Source: Dehalococcoidia bacterium
Lineage (GTDB): Bacteria > Chloroflexota > Dehalococcoidia > UBA6926
Direction of reading: 5' to 3'
NCBI GenBank assembly: GCA_009841045.1
Contig: VXMO01000018.1
Coordinates: 1-35,547 of the forward strand
DNA length: 35,547 bases
Shown here one piece after another: positions 7,319 through 16,038 of the stretch (within the stretch, counting starts at the first letter, position 1; the number at the start of each line of letters is the position of its first letter). The notes under the pieces are model-generated. The model did no database searches. It worked only from the letters and a program-made list of their open reading frames with translations, and was not told where the DNA came from. Made by a program: the position numbers and the translations under genes.

Positions 7319-8230
7319 CTATGCCTCGTCCTTCACTATCTGAATGAGTACTCCGCCTGCGCTCTTGGGGTGGATCCACGCGAACTCGTCATTGGGCTTG
7401 CCGATGAGCTTCATGCCGTTGCCCTGCACAAAGTCGGCGGCGGCCTTGACATCCTTCGTCGCGAAAGCGACGTGATGCATGGTGCCGCCGGCGCTACCGC
7501 CGTACTTCTCCAGGAATCGGGCCGTGCCGCTGGAGGTGTCATCCGGGGAGATGGCCAGGATTCCGCCGCCAGTGTCGCCGACGGGGATGCTCAGCACACG
7601 GACGTTGTCCGACTCGATCTTCTTGCCGCCCTTAAGGACGTTGGTCTGAAGCATGGCGGCCCGCATACCGATGACGTTGCACCAGAAGTGGCGGGCTTTC
7701 TCCATGTCGGCCGCGACCACGCCGATGTGGCTCATGCGTGTGAACACGCCCTTGCCCTGGTAGCGCTGGCCGACATGGTGATCATCCGTGAACCAGATCT
7801 CCAGCAGGATGCCCATGCAGTCGCGCGGATGGAAGAATGCAACGCTGTCGAACGGCTCGTTCTTCGCAAGCTCCTCAGGCGATGCGGCGATCTGCTGGAT
7901 GCCGGAGGCGCGCAGGTGAGCGACATCATCCGGCACGTTGGTGGAGTGCAGGCAGACATGGTGGAGCGCGCCCACACCTCCGCGTCGCTCGATGAACGTG
8001 TGCGTGCCGCCGGGCGGCGTGCCGTCCACCGGCGGGGCGTTCATCTCAAGCTCGGCGTTGCCGATGGGGATATCAAGGATGTCCGTCGGATCGGGTCCGC
8101 GCTGCTTGCTGCCCTCCGGCAATGGAGAGCGGGTTTGGTCGACGTTCAAGCCAAGCTTGTCCGCAAAGACTTCTTTTGCCGTTGGGATATCTGCGATGGC
8201 GATGCCTGCATGGTGAATTCTGTCAAACAA
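7319..8230 (-). CDS. Two-domain VOC (glyoxalase/methylmalonyl-CoA epimerase-like) protein, paralog A
   Basis: A 303-residue protein made of two tandem vicinal-oxygen-chelate domains. Domain 1 has the metal ligands expected of the methylmalonyl-CoA epimerase/glyoxalase group: a histidine in HHAGIA (residues 6-11), a histidine in GALHHVCL and a glutamate in GILLEI. Domain 2 keeps the histidines in SHIGVV and GTMHHVAF, but the last ligand position reads VLIQI, with Gln for Glu. It is clearly homologous along its length to the next gene. The start is TTG, eight bases after GAGGAAG. The reaction is unknown: VOC proteins include epimerases, dioxygenases and lyases. Conserved blocks such as FFHPRDCMGIL suggest a specific subfamily that I cannot name. 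Confidence 0.82.
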   Translation of the reverse strand: MFDRIHHAGIAIADIPTAKEVFADKLGLNVDQTRSPLPEGSKQRGPDPTDILDIPIGNAELEMNAPPVDGTPPGGTHTFIERRGGVGALHHVCLHSTNVPDDVAHLRASGIQQIAASPEELAKNEPFDSVAFFHPRDCMGILLEIWFTDDHHVGQRYQGKGVFTRMSHIGVVAADMEKARHFWCNVIGMRAAMLQTNVLKGGKKIESDNVRVLSIPVGDTGGGILAISPDDTSSGTARFLEKYGGSAGGTMHHVAFATKDVKAAADFVQGNGMKLIGKPNDEFAWIHPKSAGGVLIQIVKDEA

Positions 8231-8307
8231 TTTTAAACTTCCTCAGCTTGTCTTTATCTATGTCGGTTAGGGATTCGACTTTGAGTTCAGTCCTGGCTCC
8301 GCCTGCT

Positions 8308-9339
8308 CTACTCGCCCAGAATCTCGGCGACTTCAGCTTCACTCACGCCGTATTCGCTGGCGAGCTCCTGGTTCGTTCGGCCCACCGTCTTGCCCTGCCG
8401 GATTGCGCGAGCGCGCTCAGAGGGGCTTAGCGGCCTGGGCTTGCCCAAGTCATCCTTGACGATCTCGATGAGCACGCCTGCCGCGCTCTTTGGGTGAATC
8501 CATGCGCTGTCATCGGTCGCCGGCCCAATGAGTTGCAGGCCTCGCGACTGCACGATGTCTGCGGCAGTCTTGACATCCTTAGTGGCCAGCGCAATGTGGT
8601 GCATCGTGCCCCCTGCCCGCGCGCCGTACTTTTCAAGGAAGCGAGCCGTCCCACTGTCCGTGTCATTGGGATGAACGCTCGTAATACCGGAGTCGCCCAT
8701 TGGCAGATTGAGCACAGTCACGTTATCGGATTCGACGTGCCGGCCGCCCTTGAGTACATTGGATTTGAACATATCGACACGGAAGCCAATGATGTTCGTC
8801 CAGAAGTGACGCGACTTCTCGATGTCCGAGGCGACGACGCCGATGCTGGCCAAGCGCGTGAACAAGCCTTCACCCTGATAGCGCATATCAACATGGTGAT
8901 TCTCGGTCGGCCATATCTCAAAGAGAATGCCCATGCAGTCACGCGGATGGAAGAATGCGACATCGGTCCACGGTTCGTTCTCGGCAAGGACATCCGGCGG
9001 GGCGGCAATCTGCTGGAGGCCGGACGCTCGCAGGTGTCCAACGTCGTCTGCCATGTTGGTGGTGTGTAGGCAGACGTGGTGAAGGGCGCCAACGCCGCCG
9101 CGAGATTCGACGAAGCGATGGACGCCCGTGCCCTCCGCCGCCGGGGCGTTCAATTCAAGTTCTGAATGGCCGATTGGAATGTCAATGATGTCCGTGGGGT
9201 CTGCCCCGCGTTGCTGTCGTCCGCCGGGTCGTGGCGAGCGGATCCCGTCCACGCGAAGCCCAAGGGCATCAGCGAACAGATCCGTCGCGCTCTGAATGTC
9301 ACCGACGGCAATACCTGCGTGGTGAACGCGGTCAAACAT
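8308..9339 (-). CDS. Two-domain VOC protein, paralog B, with C-terminal extension
   Basis: A 343-residue paralog of the preceding protein, similar from MFDRVHHAGIA to the end of domain 2. Domain 1 keeps all three visible ligands (HHAGIA, GALHHVCL, GILFEI). Domain 2 has SIGVV where paralog A has HIGVV, losing the first histidine, but keeps Glu in VLIEI. About 45 extra residues at the C-terminus (after IVKDD) contain LASEYGVSEAEVAEIL, which looks like a small helix-turn-helix-like unit. The frame is open to a GTG at 9399, but the ATG at 9339 is preceded by GGAGGT at seven bases and begins exactly where paralog A begins. Likely a tandem duplication. Function unknown. Confidence 0.82.
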   Translation of the reverse strand: MFDRVHHAGIAVGDIQSATDLFADALGLRVDGIRSPRPGGRQQRGADPTDIIDIPIGHSELELNAPAAEGTGVHRFVESRGGVGALHHVCLHTTNMADDVGHLRASGLQQIAAPPDVLAENEPWTDVAFFHPRDCMGILFEIWPTENHHVDMRYQGEGLFTRLASIGVVASDIEKSRHFWTNIIGFRVDMFKSNVLKGGRHVESDNVTVLNLPMGDSGITSVHPNDTDSGTARFLEKYGARAGGTMHHIALATKDVKTAADIVQSRGLQLIGPATDDSAWIHPKSAAGVLIEIVKDDLGKPRPLSPSERARAIRQGKTVGRTNQELASEYGVSEAEVAEILGE

Positions 9340-9449
9340 ATTTCGTACCTCCAATAGGTTTGTGTTCAGGCCCGGGCATTGTGGCACGGTGGCCGTCACT
9401 TGTTAGGAAAGCATAGCGTATCGCGGCGGCACCGTGACGGAAACCCGCC

Positions 9450-10961
9450 TTACGGCGTGAAGGATGCGGCGGCTTCCGTGGCGCGAGAGATGAGCCAGAA
9501 GGGGACGATGCCGAGGGTGATGACGCCGATGAGGCTGACGGCCATCGACGCCCGCAGTGAGAGGGAGCGAGCGGCTTCGCTCGTCGCCACATCAGAATCA
9601 CTTGATTGCCAGAGTCGGCGCACGGGACGGAGATAGTAGTAGGCGGAGACGAAGCTGTTGAGCGCGCCTGCCAGCGCCAGCCACCACAGATCGCCCTGCA
9701 CCGCTCCATAGAAGAGGTAGATCTTGCCGACAAACAGGCCGGTAGGCGGCAGGCCCACAAGCGAGATAAGCGCCACGGTCAAGACAACGGCGGCGAACGG
9801 CGATCTGGAGAATCCACCCGTCAGCTCCTCGATGGAGTCGTTGCCGTTGGGCGGACTGAGGGCGATGAGCGCGCCGAACGCGGCGAGATTGGAGAACGTG
9901 TAGGCGGCGAGATAGAAGATCACGCCGCTCGTCGCGAGTTCGTAGACGTTCGCCTCACCATTGCCCAGCACCGCGACGCCAATGAGGATGTAACCCGCCT
10001 GCGCTATGGTGCTGTAGGCTAGCAGCCGCTTGATGTTGGTCTGGATGATGGCGACGACGTTGCCGATGGTCATGGACGCAACGGCAAGCCCGCCGATGAG
10101 GAGCGGCCAGTCCAGCGCATCCAGTCCGGCCTGCTCGAACACGACGATGAACAGGCGCAGGAGGACTGCAAACCCGGCGGCCTTGGATGCGACGGAGAGG
10201 TAGCCGACGATGGGCGTTGGCGCGCCTTCATAGACGGGCGGAACCCACATCTGGAACGGCACGCTGGAAATCTTGAAACCGAATCCGACGATGATCAGTA
10301 CGCCGGCCAGGATCAACGCGAGGTTGTTGGCCACGCCGCCATCGGCAACACGCTCCGCGACAATAGCCGGCATGTCTGCGATGAACGTGGTGCCGGTTAG
10401 GCCAAAGAGGATGGCCATGCCGTACAGCATGACGGCGGTGGCGACGGCACTCAGAAGCAGGAATTTCAGAGCGGATTCCGTCGATTTCTCATCCTTGAGC
10501 AATGCGATCAGCGCCACAAGCGCGAACGTCTGGATCTCCAGGGCGAGCACGATGGAGATCAGCTCACCCATCGAGACGAGCAGCATCATGCCAACTGTTG
10601 CGAGAAGGAGGAGGCCGTAGTATTCGCCATGGAAACGCGCAAGGCGGCGCTCAACATAGGCGGGCGAGAAGAGGATGGCCAGCAACGTGCCGCCAAGCAC
10701 GATGAGCTTGAACATCGTGCCAAAGAGGTCTGTGATGACGATGCCGGAGTAGCTAGCGCCGGAGGCGTCTGACGTCCATAGCCAGACGGCAGCCCCGCCC
10801 GCCATGGCGACACCCAGCGCGCTCAACCACGCAAGAACGCTCTTGTCCCGCGCGACGAGATCGACCAGAACAACGGCGATAGCGACAAGCGTGAGAATAA
10901 TCTCCGGCGCAAGGTGGGCAAAGTCGATGCCAAGGGAGGCGGCGTCAATCTGTGTCGGCAT
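9450..10961 (-). CDS. nuoN: NADH-quinone oxidoreductase subunit N
   Basis: NuoN is one of three antiporter-like membrane subunits of complex I that translocate protons. The 503-residue protein has about 14 hydrophobic segments. Family marks include SSVPFQMWVPPVYEGAPTP, containing the KISSVPFQMW region with the family lysine, ASKAAGFAVLLR, and IKRLLAYSTIAQAGYIL, matching the broken-helix channel region of Mrp-type antiporters. It is the last gene of the nuo operon, six bases after the nuoM stop, and the ATG follows GGAGGG. The usual length is 480-500. No clear intrinsic terminator with a T-run follows; only a weak GGCGG/CCGCC pairing at 9425-9449. Confidence 0.95.
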   Translation of the reverse strand: MPTQIDAASLGIDFAHLAPEIILTLVAIAVVLVDLVARDKSVLAWLSALGVAMAGGAAVWLWTSDASGASYSGIVITDLFGTMFKLIVLGGTLLAILFSPAYVERRLARFHGEYYGLLLLATVGMMLLVSMGELISIVLALEIQTFALVALIALLKDEKSTESALKFLLLSAVATAVMLYGMAILFGLTGTTFIADMPAIVAERVADGGVANNLALILAGVLIIVGFGFKISSVPFQMWVPPVYEGAPTPIVGYLSVASKAAGFAVLLRLFIVVFEQAGLDALDWPLLIGGLAVASMTIGNVVAIIQTNIKRLLAYSTIAQAGYILIGVAVLGNGEANVYELATSGVIFYLAAYTFSNLAAFGALIALSPPNGNDSIEELTGGFSRSPFAAVVLTVALISLVGLPPTGLFVGKIYLFYGAVQGDLWWLALAGALNSFVSAYYYLRPVRRLWQSSDSDVATSEAARSLSLRASMAVSLIGVITLGIVPFWLISRATEAAASFTP

Positions 10962-10967
10962 GGCCGG

Positions 10968-12449
10968 CTACCCTCCGCCCACCAGCAGGGTCACCGTGTC
11001 GCGGAAAACGTCAGCAACCAGCGCCGGATAGACGCCGACGATGATGATTGGCAGCACAAGCAGCGCCATCGCGACAAAGTCGGCAGGCGATGCGTCCTTG
11101 ACTGACTGCCATCGCTCCTTCAGCGGGCCAAGCAGCACGCGCTCCACCGTCCAGAGGATGTAGCCTGCGGTCAGCACGATGCCCAGCACGGCGAAGGCAG
11201 TTTGCCATGGGTACGCGTCAAAGCTGCCGAGGAAGACCATCAACTCCGCCGCGAATCCGCTGAGCAGCGGCAGGCCAAGGCTCGCGAGACCGGCAAAGAC
11301 GAATACCGCGCCGACAACCGGCATCCGCGAAATCAGGCCGCCGAGGTCCGGGATGTGCCGCGTGTGGGCGTTCTCGTAGATGATGCCGACGACAAGGAAA
11401 AGGAGGCCGGTGATGGTGCCGTGCGCGAACATCTGGAGCGCCGCGCCGGTCACGCTCACGGCTCCAAGTGAGGCCACGCCCAATAACACCAGCCCCATGT
11501 GGCTGACGCTGGAATAGGCGACAAGTCGTTTGAGGTCGGTTTGTCTGAATACCACTGCCGCGCCATAGAGGACGCTGACAACGGAGAGGATGACGAGCAG
11601 CGGCGCCCATTGCTCCATCTCGCCGGGGAACATGCCGACGTTGATGCGGATCAGGCCATAGCCGCCCATCTTTAGGAGCACGCCCGCAAGGAGCACGCTG
11701 ACTGCGGTGGGGGCGTCCGTATGAGCATCCGGCAGCCACGTGTGCAGCGGCCAGACGGGGAGCTTGATGGCGAAGGCAGCCAGGAACATCAGGAAGATGG
11801 CGTCCAGTCCGAGGAAAGCGACGCGGAGCGTGTCCTCCTGCCCTGCCAGCGTCATTGCGCTCATATCGAACGAGCCGATGGCGAATCGCAGCGCAAGGAC
11901 GCCCACCAACATGAAAGCGCTCCCGAAGAGCGTGTAGAGGACGAATTTCATCGCGGAGTATTCACGGTGGCCGGAGCCCCACATCGCGATAAGGAAGTAC
12001 ATCGGCACAAGCTCCACCTCCCAGAACAGGAAGAAGAGGAGCAGGTCGCCCGCAACGAATACGCCCTGCACGCCGGTGAGCAGCAGAAGGAGCCAAACGT
12101 GGTATTCGCGGACGCGCTCCTTGACATGCCATGACCCGAGCACGGCCACGACACCAAGCAACACCGTCAGGAAAACCAGCGGCATCGAGAGGCCGTCGAT
12201 ATTCAGGAGATAGGAGGCGTTGACGCCCGGAATCCACGGATCTGTCCCATATTGGCCAAGCTGCTCAACGATTGGGCCGTTGGCGCTGTAGGAGAGCCAT
12301 GCGTAGGTTGCGAGAAGCAGATCGAGAATCATCGCCCCGAGCGCGATGCGTCGTACCAGCATCTGCTCGCGTCCGGCTATGGCGACGGCGGCCGCGCCGA
12401 TGACCGGCAGGAAGACGATGAGCGTTATGAGGCCGTCGAAGGCTTGCAT
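10968..12449 (-). CDS. nuoM: NADH-quinone oxidoreductase subunit M
   Basis: NuoM is an antiporter-like proton channel subunit in the membrane arm of complex I. The protein of 493 residues carries the family segments FFLFWEVELVPMYFLIAMWG, with the key glutamate in the WE motif, IKLPVWPLHTWLPDAHTDAPT, and DLKRLVAYSSVSHMGLVLLG. I place the start at the ATG at 12449, four bases after the nuoL stop, because the upstream in-frame codons would force a 35-base overlap with nuoL and would add a hydrophilic leader not seen in the family. An AGGA lies just before the ATG. About 14 membrane helices are expected. Confidence 0.95.
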   Translation of the reverse strand: MQAFDGLITLIVFLPVIGAAAVAIAGREQMLVRRIALGAMILDLLLATYAWLSYSANGPIVEQLGQYGTDPWIPGVNASYLLNIDGLSMPLVFLTVLLGVVAVLGSWHVKERVREYHVWLLLLLTGVQGVFVAGDLLLFFLFWEVELVPMYFLIAMWGSGHREYSAMKFVLYTLFGSAFMLVGVLALRFAIGSFDMSAMTLAGQEDTLRVAFLGLDAIFLMFLAAFAIKLPVWPLHTWLPDAHTDAPTAVSVLLAGVLLKMGGYGLIRINVGMFPGEMEQWAPLLVILSVVSVLYGAAVVFRQTDLKRLVAYSSVSHMGLVLLGVASLGAVSVTGAALQMFAHGTITGLLFLVVGIIYENAHTRHIPDLGGLISRMPVVGAVFVFAGLASLGLPLLSGFAAELMVFLGSFDAYPWQTAFAVLGIVLTAGYILWTVERVLLGPLKERWQSVKDASPADFVAMALLVLPIIIVGVYPALVADVFRDTVTLLVGGG

Positions 12450-12453
12450 GTTC

Positions 12454-14430
12454 CTAGCCCACGCCTCCCCACACGATGTAGGCGGCAACGATGATCACCG
12501 CGCCGATGGACAGAACCGTGATGGACATCTGTAACTGGCCGTTCTCGACGACCCTGATGCCTTTGCCCACGTTGCGCCCGAAAAGGCCAAGCGTGTTCAC
12601 CGCCCTGTCCACGACACCCTTGTCGCTGTCGAACCACGCGAGGAACCGCCACATCCAGCCGTACAGGACCTTGCCGACAAACAGGTTCTCGTATAGCTCG
12701 TCCATGTAGTACTTGCGGGTGAGCAGGTTCGTGATGGGGGCGAGCGGGCGGCTGATGGACGGGGCGCTCGTCTTGCCGCCGCGGTAGAGGGCCGTCGCCA
12801 CGCCGATGCCGGCCAGTCCGGCCACGAGTCCGATAGCCGCAGGAACGACCTGGATTTCTTCAACGTGCGCACCGAGTGGTTTGAGCAGATCGGTGAACCA
12901 GTGCGTTGCCGGGAAGTTGATGAACCAGGAAGCGATTGCCAGCACGGCGAGAATCGCCATCGGGATCACCATGACCCATGGCGACTCGTGCGGCGTGCTG
13001 CCATGTCCCTCGTCGTGGGTCTCGTGGGCATCGGCTGAGTCGTGCGCCTCCTGCGCCTCTCCACCGCGATACTGGCCGTGGAAGGTCATAAACAGCGCTC
13101 GGAAGATGTAGGCGGCGGTCATGAATGCGCCGACAAAGGCGAGCAGGAAGAGGATTGTGCCGAGCGAGCCGCCATACGACCACGCGACGCCGAGAATCTC
13201 GTCCTTGCTCCAGAAGCCGGAGAACGGCGGGATGCCGGCAAGGCTCAACGAGCCGATGAGGAAGACGCCGTAGGTCCACGGCATGACGCGGCGCAGCCCG
13301 CCCATCAGGCGCATGTCGAACGTGCCGGTGGCGTGGTTGACGGAGCCCGAGCCGAGGAACAGCAGTGCCTTGAAGAAGGCGTGGTTGAACAGGTGGAACA
13401 GCGCGGGGCCGAGCGCGCCCAAGCCTAGGGCCAGGAACATATAGCCAAGCTGGCTCACGGTGGAATAGGCGAGGACGCGTTTGATGTCGTTCATTACGAG
13501 GCCCATTGACGCCGCAAAGACGACGGTAAATCCGCCGATGAGCGCAACGATAGTTCGGGCAGTCTCCGCTTCCTCAAACAGCGGTAGGAACCGAGCCACA
13601 AGGAAGACGCCTGCGGCGACCATCGTGGCGGCGTGGATGAGCGCGCTGACGGGCGTGGGGCCCTCCATAGCGTCCGGCAGCCACGTATGGAGCGGGAATT
13701 GGGCGCTCTTGCCCGCCGCGCCCGCCATGATGCCCAGGCAGATCAGCGTGAGTGCGGTTCCCGTCAGTGCAGTCCCGCCCGCGCTGAGCAGATCCATGGA
13801 AGCATTGGGATCGCTGAGGGCGAACGTGACCGGCGTGTCGTCGGGCCACGACAGGAAGATGCCCAGGATGGCGAGCAGGAAGAAGAGGTCGCCGAATCGG
13901 GTGATGATGAACGCCTTCTTGGCCGCCGCCGTCGCGCTAGGCCGCGTGAACCAGAACCCGATGAGCAGGTACGAGCACAGGCCGACGAGCTCCCATCCGA
14001 CGAACAGCAAGATCAGGTTGTTGGCCAGCACCAGTGTCAGCATCGCCGCCGTGAACAGGGCCATGAACGTGTAGTAGCGGACGTAGCTTGCGTCGTCGCG
14101 CATGTAGCCGTGCGAGTAGATCTGGACGAGGAGGCTCACGGACGTGACGACCACCAGCATGATGGCGGTGAGGCCGTCGAGGAGTAGTCCTATCCGAAGC
14201 GAAAACTCATCGACGCGGATGATCTCGTGGAGTGGAAGGACAACTTCTTGATCCGTCCACACGGCGTACAACGCCCAGAGCGAGAGGATGAACGATATGG
14301 CAATAGAGCCGGCGGTTGCGTCGAAAGCGACACGCGACACCGGGCCGAACAGAGGACGGATGACCAGGCCGTTGAAAACGGCCGCTGCAAGCGGCGCGGC
14401 AATAATCAGCCAGACTGCTATCTCTGGCAT
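12454..14430 (-). CDS. nuoL: NADH-quinone oxidoreductase subunit L
   Basis: NuoL is the distal antiporter-like subunit of complex I, with a long lateral helix that spans NuoM and NuoN. The 658-residue protein shows VGWELVGLCSYLLIGFW (about 144-160), KSAQFPLHTWLPDAMEGPTPVSALIHAATMV (241-271, with the conserved Lys and His), and DIKRVLAYSTVSQLGYM (315-331). A hydrophilic loop at 451-481 is rich in His, Asp and Glu. The C-terminal ~150 residues contain the region expected for the lateral helix and the last membrane span. The ATG is preceded by an A-rich stretch and lacks a strong Shine-Dalgarno at normal spacing. Length is normal for the family (610-660). Confidence 0.96.
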   Translation of the reverse strand: MPEIAVWLIIAAPLAAAVFNGLVIRPLFGPVSRVAFDATAGSIAISFILSLWALYAVWTDQEVVLPLHEIIRVDEFSLRIGLLLDGLTAIMLVVVTSVSLLVQIYSHGYMRDDASYVRYYTFMALFTAAMLTLVLANNLILLFVGWELVGLCSYLLIGFWFTRPSATAAAKKAFIITRFGDLFFLLAILGIFLSWPDDTPVTFALSDPNASMDLLSAGGTALTGTALTLICLGIMAGAAGKSAQFPLHTWLPDAMEGPTPVSALIHAATMVAAGVFLVARFLPLFEEAETARTIVALIGGFTVVFAASMGLVMNDIKRVLAYSTVSQLGYMFLALGLGALGPALFHLFNHAFFKALLFLGSGSVNHATGTFDMRLMGGLRRVMPWTYGVFLIGSLSLAGIPPFSGFWSKDEILGVAWSYGGSLGTILFLLAFVGAFMTAAYIFRALFMTFHGQYRGGEAQEAHDSADAHETHDEGHGSTPHESPWVMVIPMAILAVLAIASWFINFPATHWFTDLLKPLGAHVEEIQVVPAAIGLVAGLAGIGVATALYRGGKTSAPSISRPLAPITNLLTRKYYMDELYENLFVGKVLYGWMWRFLAWFDSDKGVVDRAVNTLGLFGRNVGKGIRVVENGQLQMSITVLSIGAVIIVAAYIVWGGVG

Positions 14431-14495
14431 TTTTTAGACTTGGCCCTCTTGCAATAGTTTCATTGTTCGGTGGTGAAGATTCCGTTGTGCGTTAA

Positions 14496-14690
14496 CTAGA
14501 CTTTTCGCTCGATCTCTTCGGCGACGTGCTCGCGAGCGCGGGGAATGCAGACCTTGAACTCGGCGAACTCGTCGCCCCACTGTTCCACGCGGTCGGGCAT
14601 GATACGCGTGGGCAGGCCCTCGCCTTCATAGAGGGTCTTCCACATCTCCGCGGCTTTCAGTCCCTTCACGCGTTTGAACTCAACCCACAT
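14496..14690 (-). CDS. Small DUF2007-like protein inside the nuo operon
   Basis: A 64-residue hydrophilic protein between nuoK and nuoL on the same strand. The pattern MWVEFKRVKG, then an AEMWKTLYEGEGLPTRI helix-strand and a VCIPREHV-like end, resembles the small PF09413/DUF2007 'putative signal transducing protein' fold, in which an alpha/beta unit senses or binds something unknown. GAGGA stands seven bases before the ATG, and its stop is followed by 65 non-coding bases before nuoL. Its position suggests a complex I accessory or assembly role, but that is inference only. It could also be an unrelated small protein caught in the operon. Confidence 0.62.
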   Translation of the reverse strand: MWVEFKRVKGLKAAEMWKTLYEGEGLPTRIMPDRVEQWGDEFAEFKVCIPRAREHVAEEIERKV

Positions 14691-14706
14691 TTTTTGTTCC
14701 TCGCTG

Positions 14707-15018
14707 TCACTTCAAGAGATTGATCTCGGCGGCGTCGACGGTGTTGCGGCGGGCGAATATGGTCAGCAGGATGGCGAGGCCGATTGCAACCTCCGCTGCC
14801 GCGACAGTGATGATGAAGATGGCGAATATGTGGCCTGCAAGCTCGTCCACCGGGGAATAGCGGGAGAAGGCGACGAGCGCGACGTTGACGCCGTTCAGCA
14901 TCAGCTCGATGGACATGAGAATCACAACGACGTTGCGCTTGGCGAGAACGCCGACCAGCCCAACGGCAAAGAGGCCGGCGGAAAGCAGGAGGTAGTGTTG
15001 CAGCGCGAGCGCGTCCAT
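14707..15018 (-). CDS. nuoK: NADH-quinone oxidoreductase subunit K
   Basis: A 103-residue protein with three transmembrane helices, the normal size of NuoK. Helix 2 carries the conserved glutamate in VVILMSIELMLNGVNVALV (residues about 30-48), and helix 3 contains the second key glutamate in ITVAAAEVAIGLAILL. Both glutamates take part in the central polar axis of proton transfer. It starts with ATG 13 bases before the nuoJ stop is cleared upstream and precedes the small DUF2007-like gene by 16 bases. Confidence 0.96.
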   Translation of the reverse strand: MDALALQHYLLLSAGLFAVGLVGVLAKRNVVVILMSIELMLNGVNVALVAFSRYSPVDELAGHIFAIFIITVAAAEVAIGLAILLTIFARRNTVDAAEINLLK

Positions 15019-15031
15019 GCCCTACCCTGCC

Positions 15032-15535
15032 TCACCGCTCCCGCGCAATCACGAGCGCGCCGATAGTCGCCACAAGCAGCAGCAGCCCCGCCAGTTCAAA
15101 CGGCAGGAGATATGTGCTGAACAAAAGGTCAGGCAGGTGGATGCCTGCGGAGGACGCGTCGCCGACCATTGGAGAGATCGTCTCGCCCCTGCTCTCGCTG
15201 CGCCATTCCGTGTTGATCATGACGTAAGCCAGCCCGGCCAGTGTTGCGGCTCCGGTCAGCAGGCCAAGCGGCCACAGCCGATGGGAACTGCTGGCGCGGT
15301 TTATCTGGGCCGTCATCATCACCGCGAAGACGATAAGGACGGCGATGCCGCCCACGTAGATGAGGAACTGCGCGAGCGCGAGAAAGTCCGCGTCGAGCGT
15401 GACGTAGATGCCCGCGACAGCGGCGAGGCTGACAAGCAGGCCGAGCGCGGCATAAAAGAGGTTGCGCGCCGTCACGACGGCGAGAGCGCCGATCATGGCG
15501 GCGGTGGCGAGAAAGAAGAACGCTAGAGTGACCAA
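15032..15535 (-). CDS. nuoJ: NADH-quinone oxidoreductase subunit J
   Basis: A 167-residue membrane protein with five hydrophobic segments, matching NuoJ. The diagnostic region is AQFLIYVGGIAVLIVFAVMM (about 60-80), which forms the pi-bulge helix that changes shape during turnover. The chosen start is TTG at 15535, with GAGGCGGGG about seven bases upstream; it overlaps the end of nuoI by 13 bases. No in-frame ATG upstream of the first helix is available, so the TTG is the best choice. Confidence 0.93.
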   Translation of the reverse strand: MVTLAFFFLATAAMIGALAVVTARNLFYAALGLLVSLAAVAGIYVTLDADFLALAQFLIYVGGIAVLIVFAVMMTAQINRASSSHRLWPLGLLTGAATLAGLAYVMINTEWRSESRGETISPMVGDASSAGIHLPDLLFSTYLLPFELAGLLLLVATIGALVIARER

Positions 15536-16029
15536 CGCCCCGCCTCGTGCTCCTCAAGCTCGTCTTTGCCGTCGTGGCCGATCATCTCCATCTGCGGGCG
15601 GAACTGCGTGCGCGGCTTCTTGGGCATCGCCTTGAGGTCCTCGACGCTAATGACCATGTCCTCGCGGCCATATGACGCCTGCTCGAAATCACCGCCCATG
15701 TGTAGCGCGTCGTAGGGGCAGACCTCAACGCAGAGCGCGCAGAACATGCAGCGGCCCGTGTCGATGTCGAAGACGTCAACGTGGTAGTCGCTGCCAACCT
15801 GCGAGTGCGGCTCTGGATGCGTGACGATGCGGATAATTCCGAGCGGGCACCCCTTGGCGCACGTGGCGCAGCCGGTGCAGCGTTCCTCGTACCAGACAAA
15901 CGTGTTACCGCGGAATCGGGGCGACTGCTCCAGCTTGTCCTCCGGGTACTGGGTGGTGAATGGCTTGCGTCGGATGTAGCCAAGCGTCACCATCAGCCCC
16001 TTGATCGCTCCGGTGCCAAATAGAGCCAT
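15523..16029 (-). CDS. nuoI: NADH-quinone oxidoreductase subunit I (two 4Fe-4S)
   Basis: NuoI is the ferredoxin-like subunit carrying clusters N6a and N6b that pass electrons to N2 in NuoB. The 168-residue protein contains both motifs: CTGCATCAKGCP (C-x2-C-x2-C-x3-C) near residue 51 and CMFCALCVEVCP near 94. The N-terminal segment (MALFGTGAIKGLMVTLGY) is an amphipathic membrane-contacting helix, as in the family. The C-terminus is longer and acidic (about 30 residues). Start ATG after AGGAGG at five bases; nuoH ends 9 bases upstream. Confidence 0.96.
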   Translation of the reverse strand: MALFGTGAIKGLMVTLGYIRRKPFTTQYPEDKLEQSPRFRGNTFVWYEERCTGCATCAKGCPLGIIRIVTHPEPHSQVGSDYHVDVFDIDTGRCMFCALCVEVCPYDALHMGGDFEQASYGREDMVISVEDLKAMPKKPRTQFRPQMEMIGHDGKDELEEHEAGRWSL

Positions 16030-16038
16030 GAGCGCCTC

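Noticed and set aside
9425-9449. GGCGG/CCGCC pairing after nuoN as a terminator
   Set aside because: A five-base stem with a long loop and no T-run is within what chance gives in GC-rich sequence.
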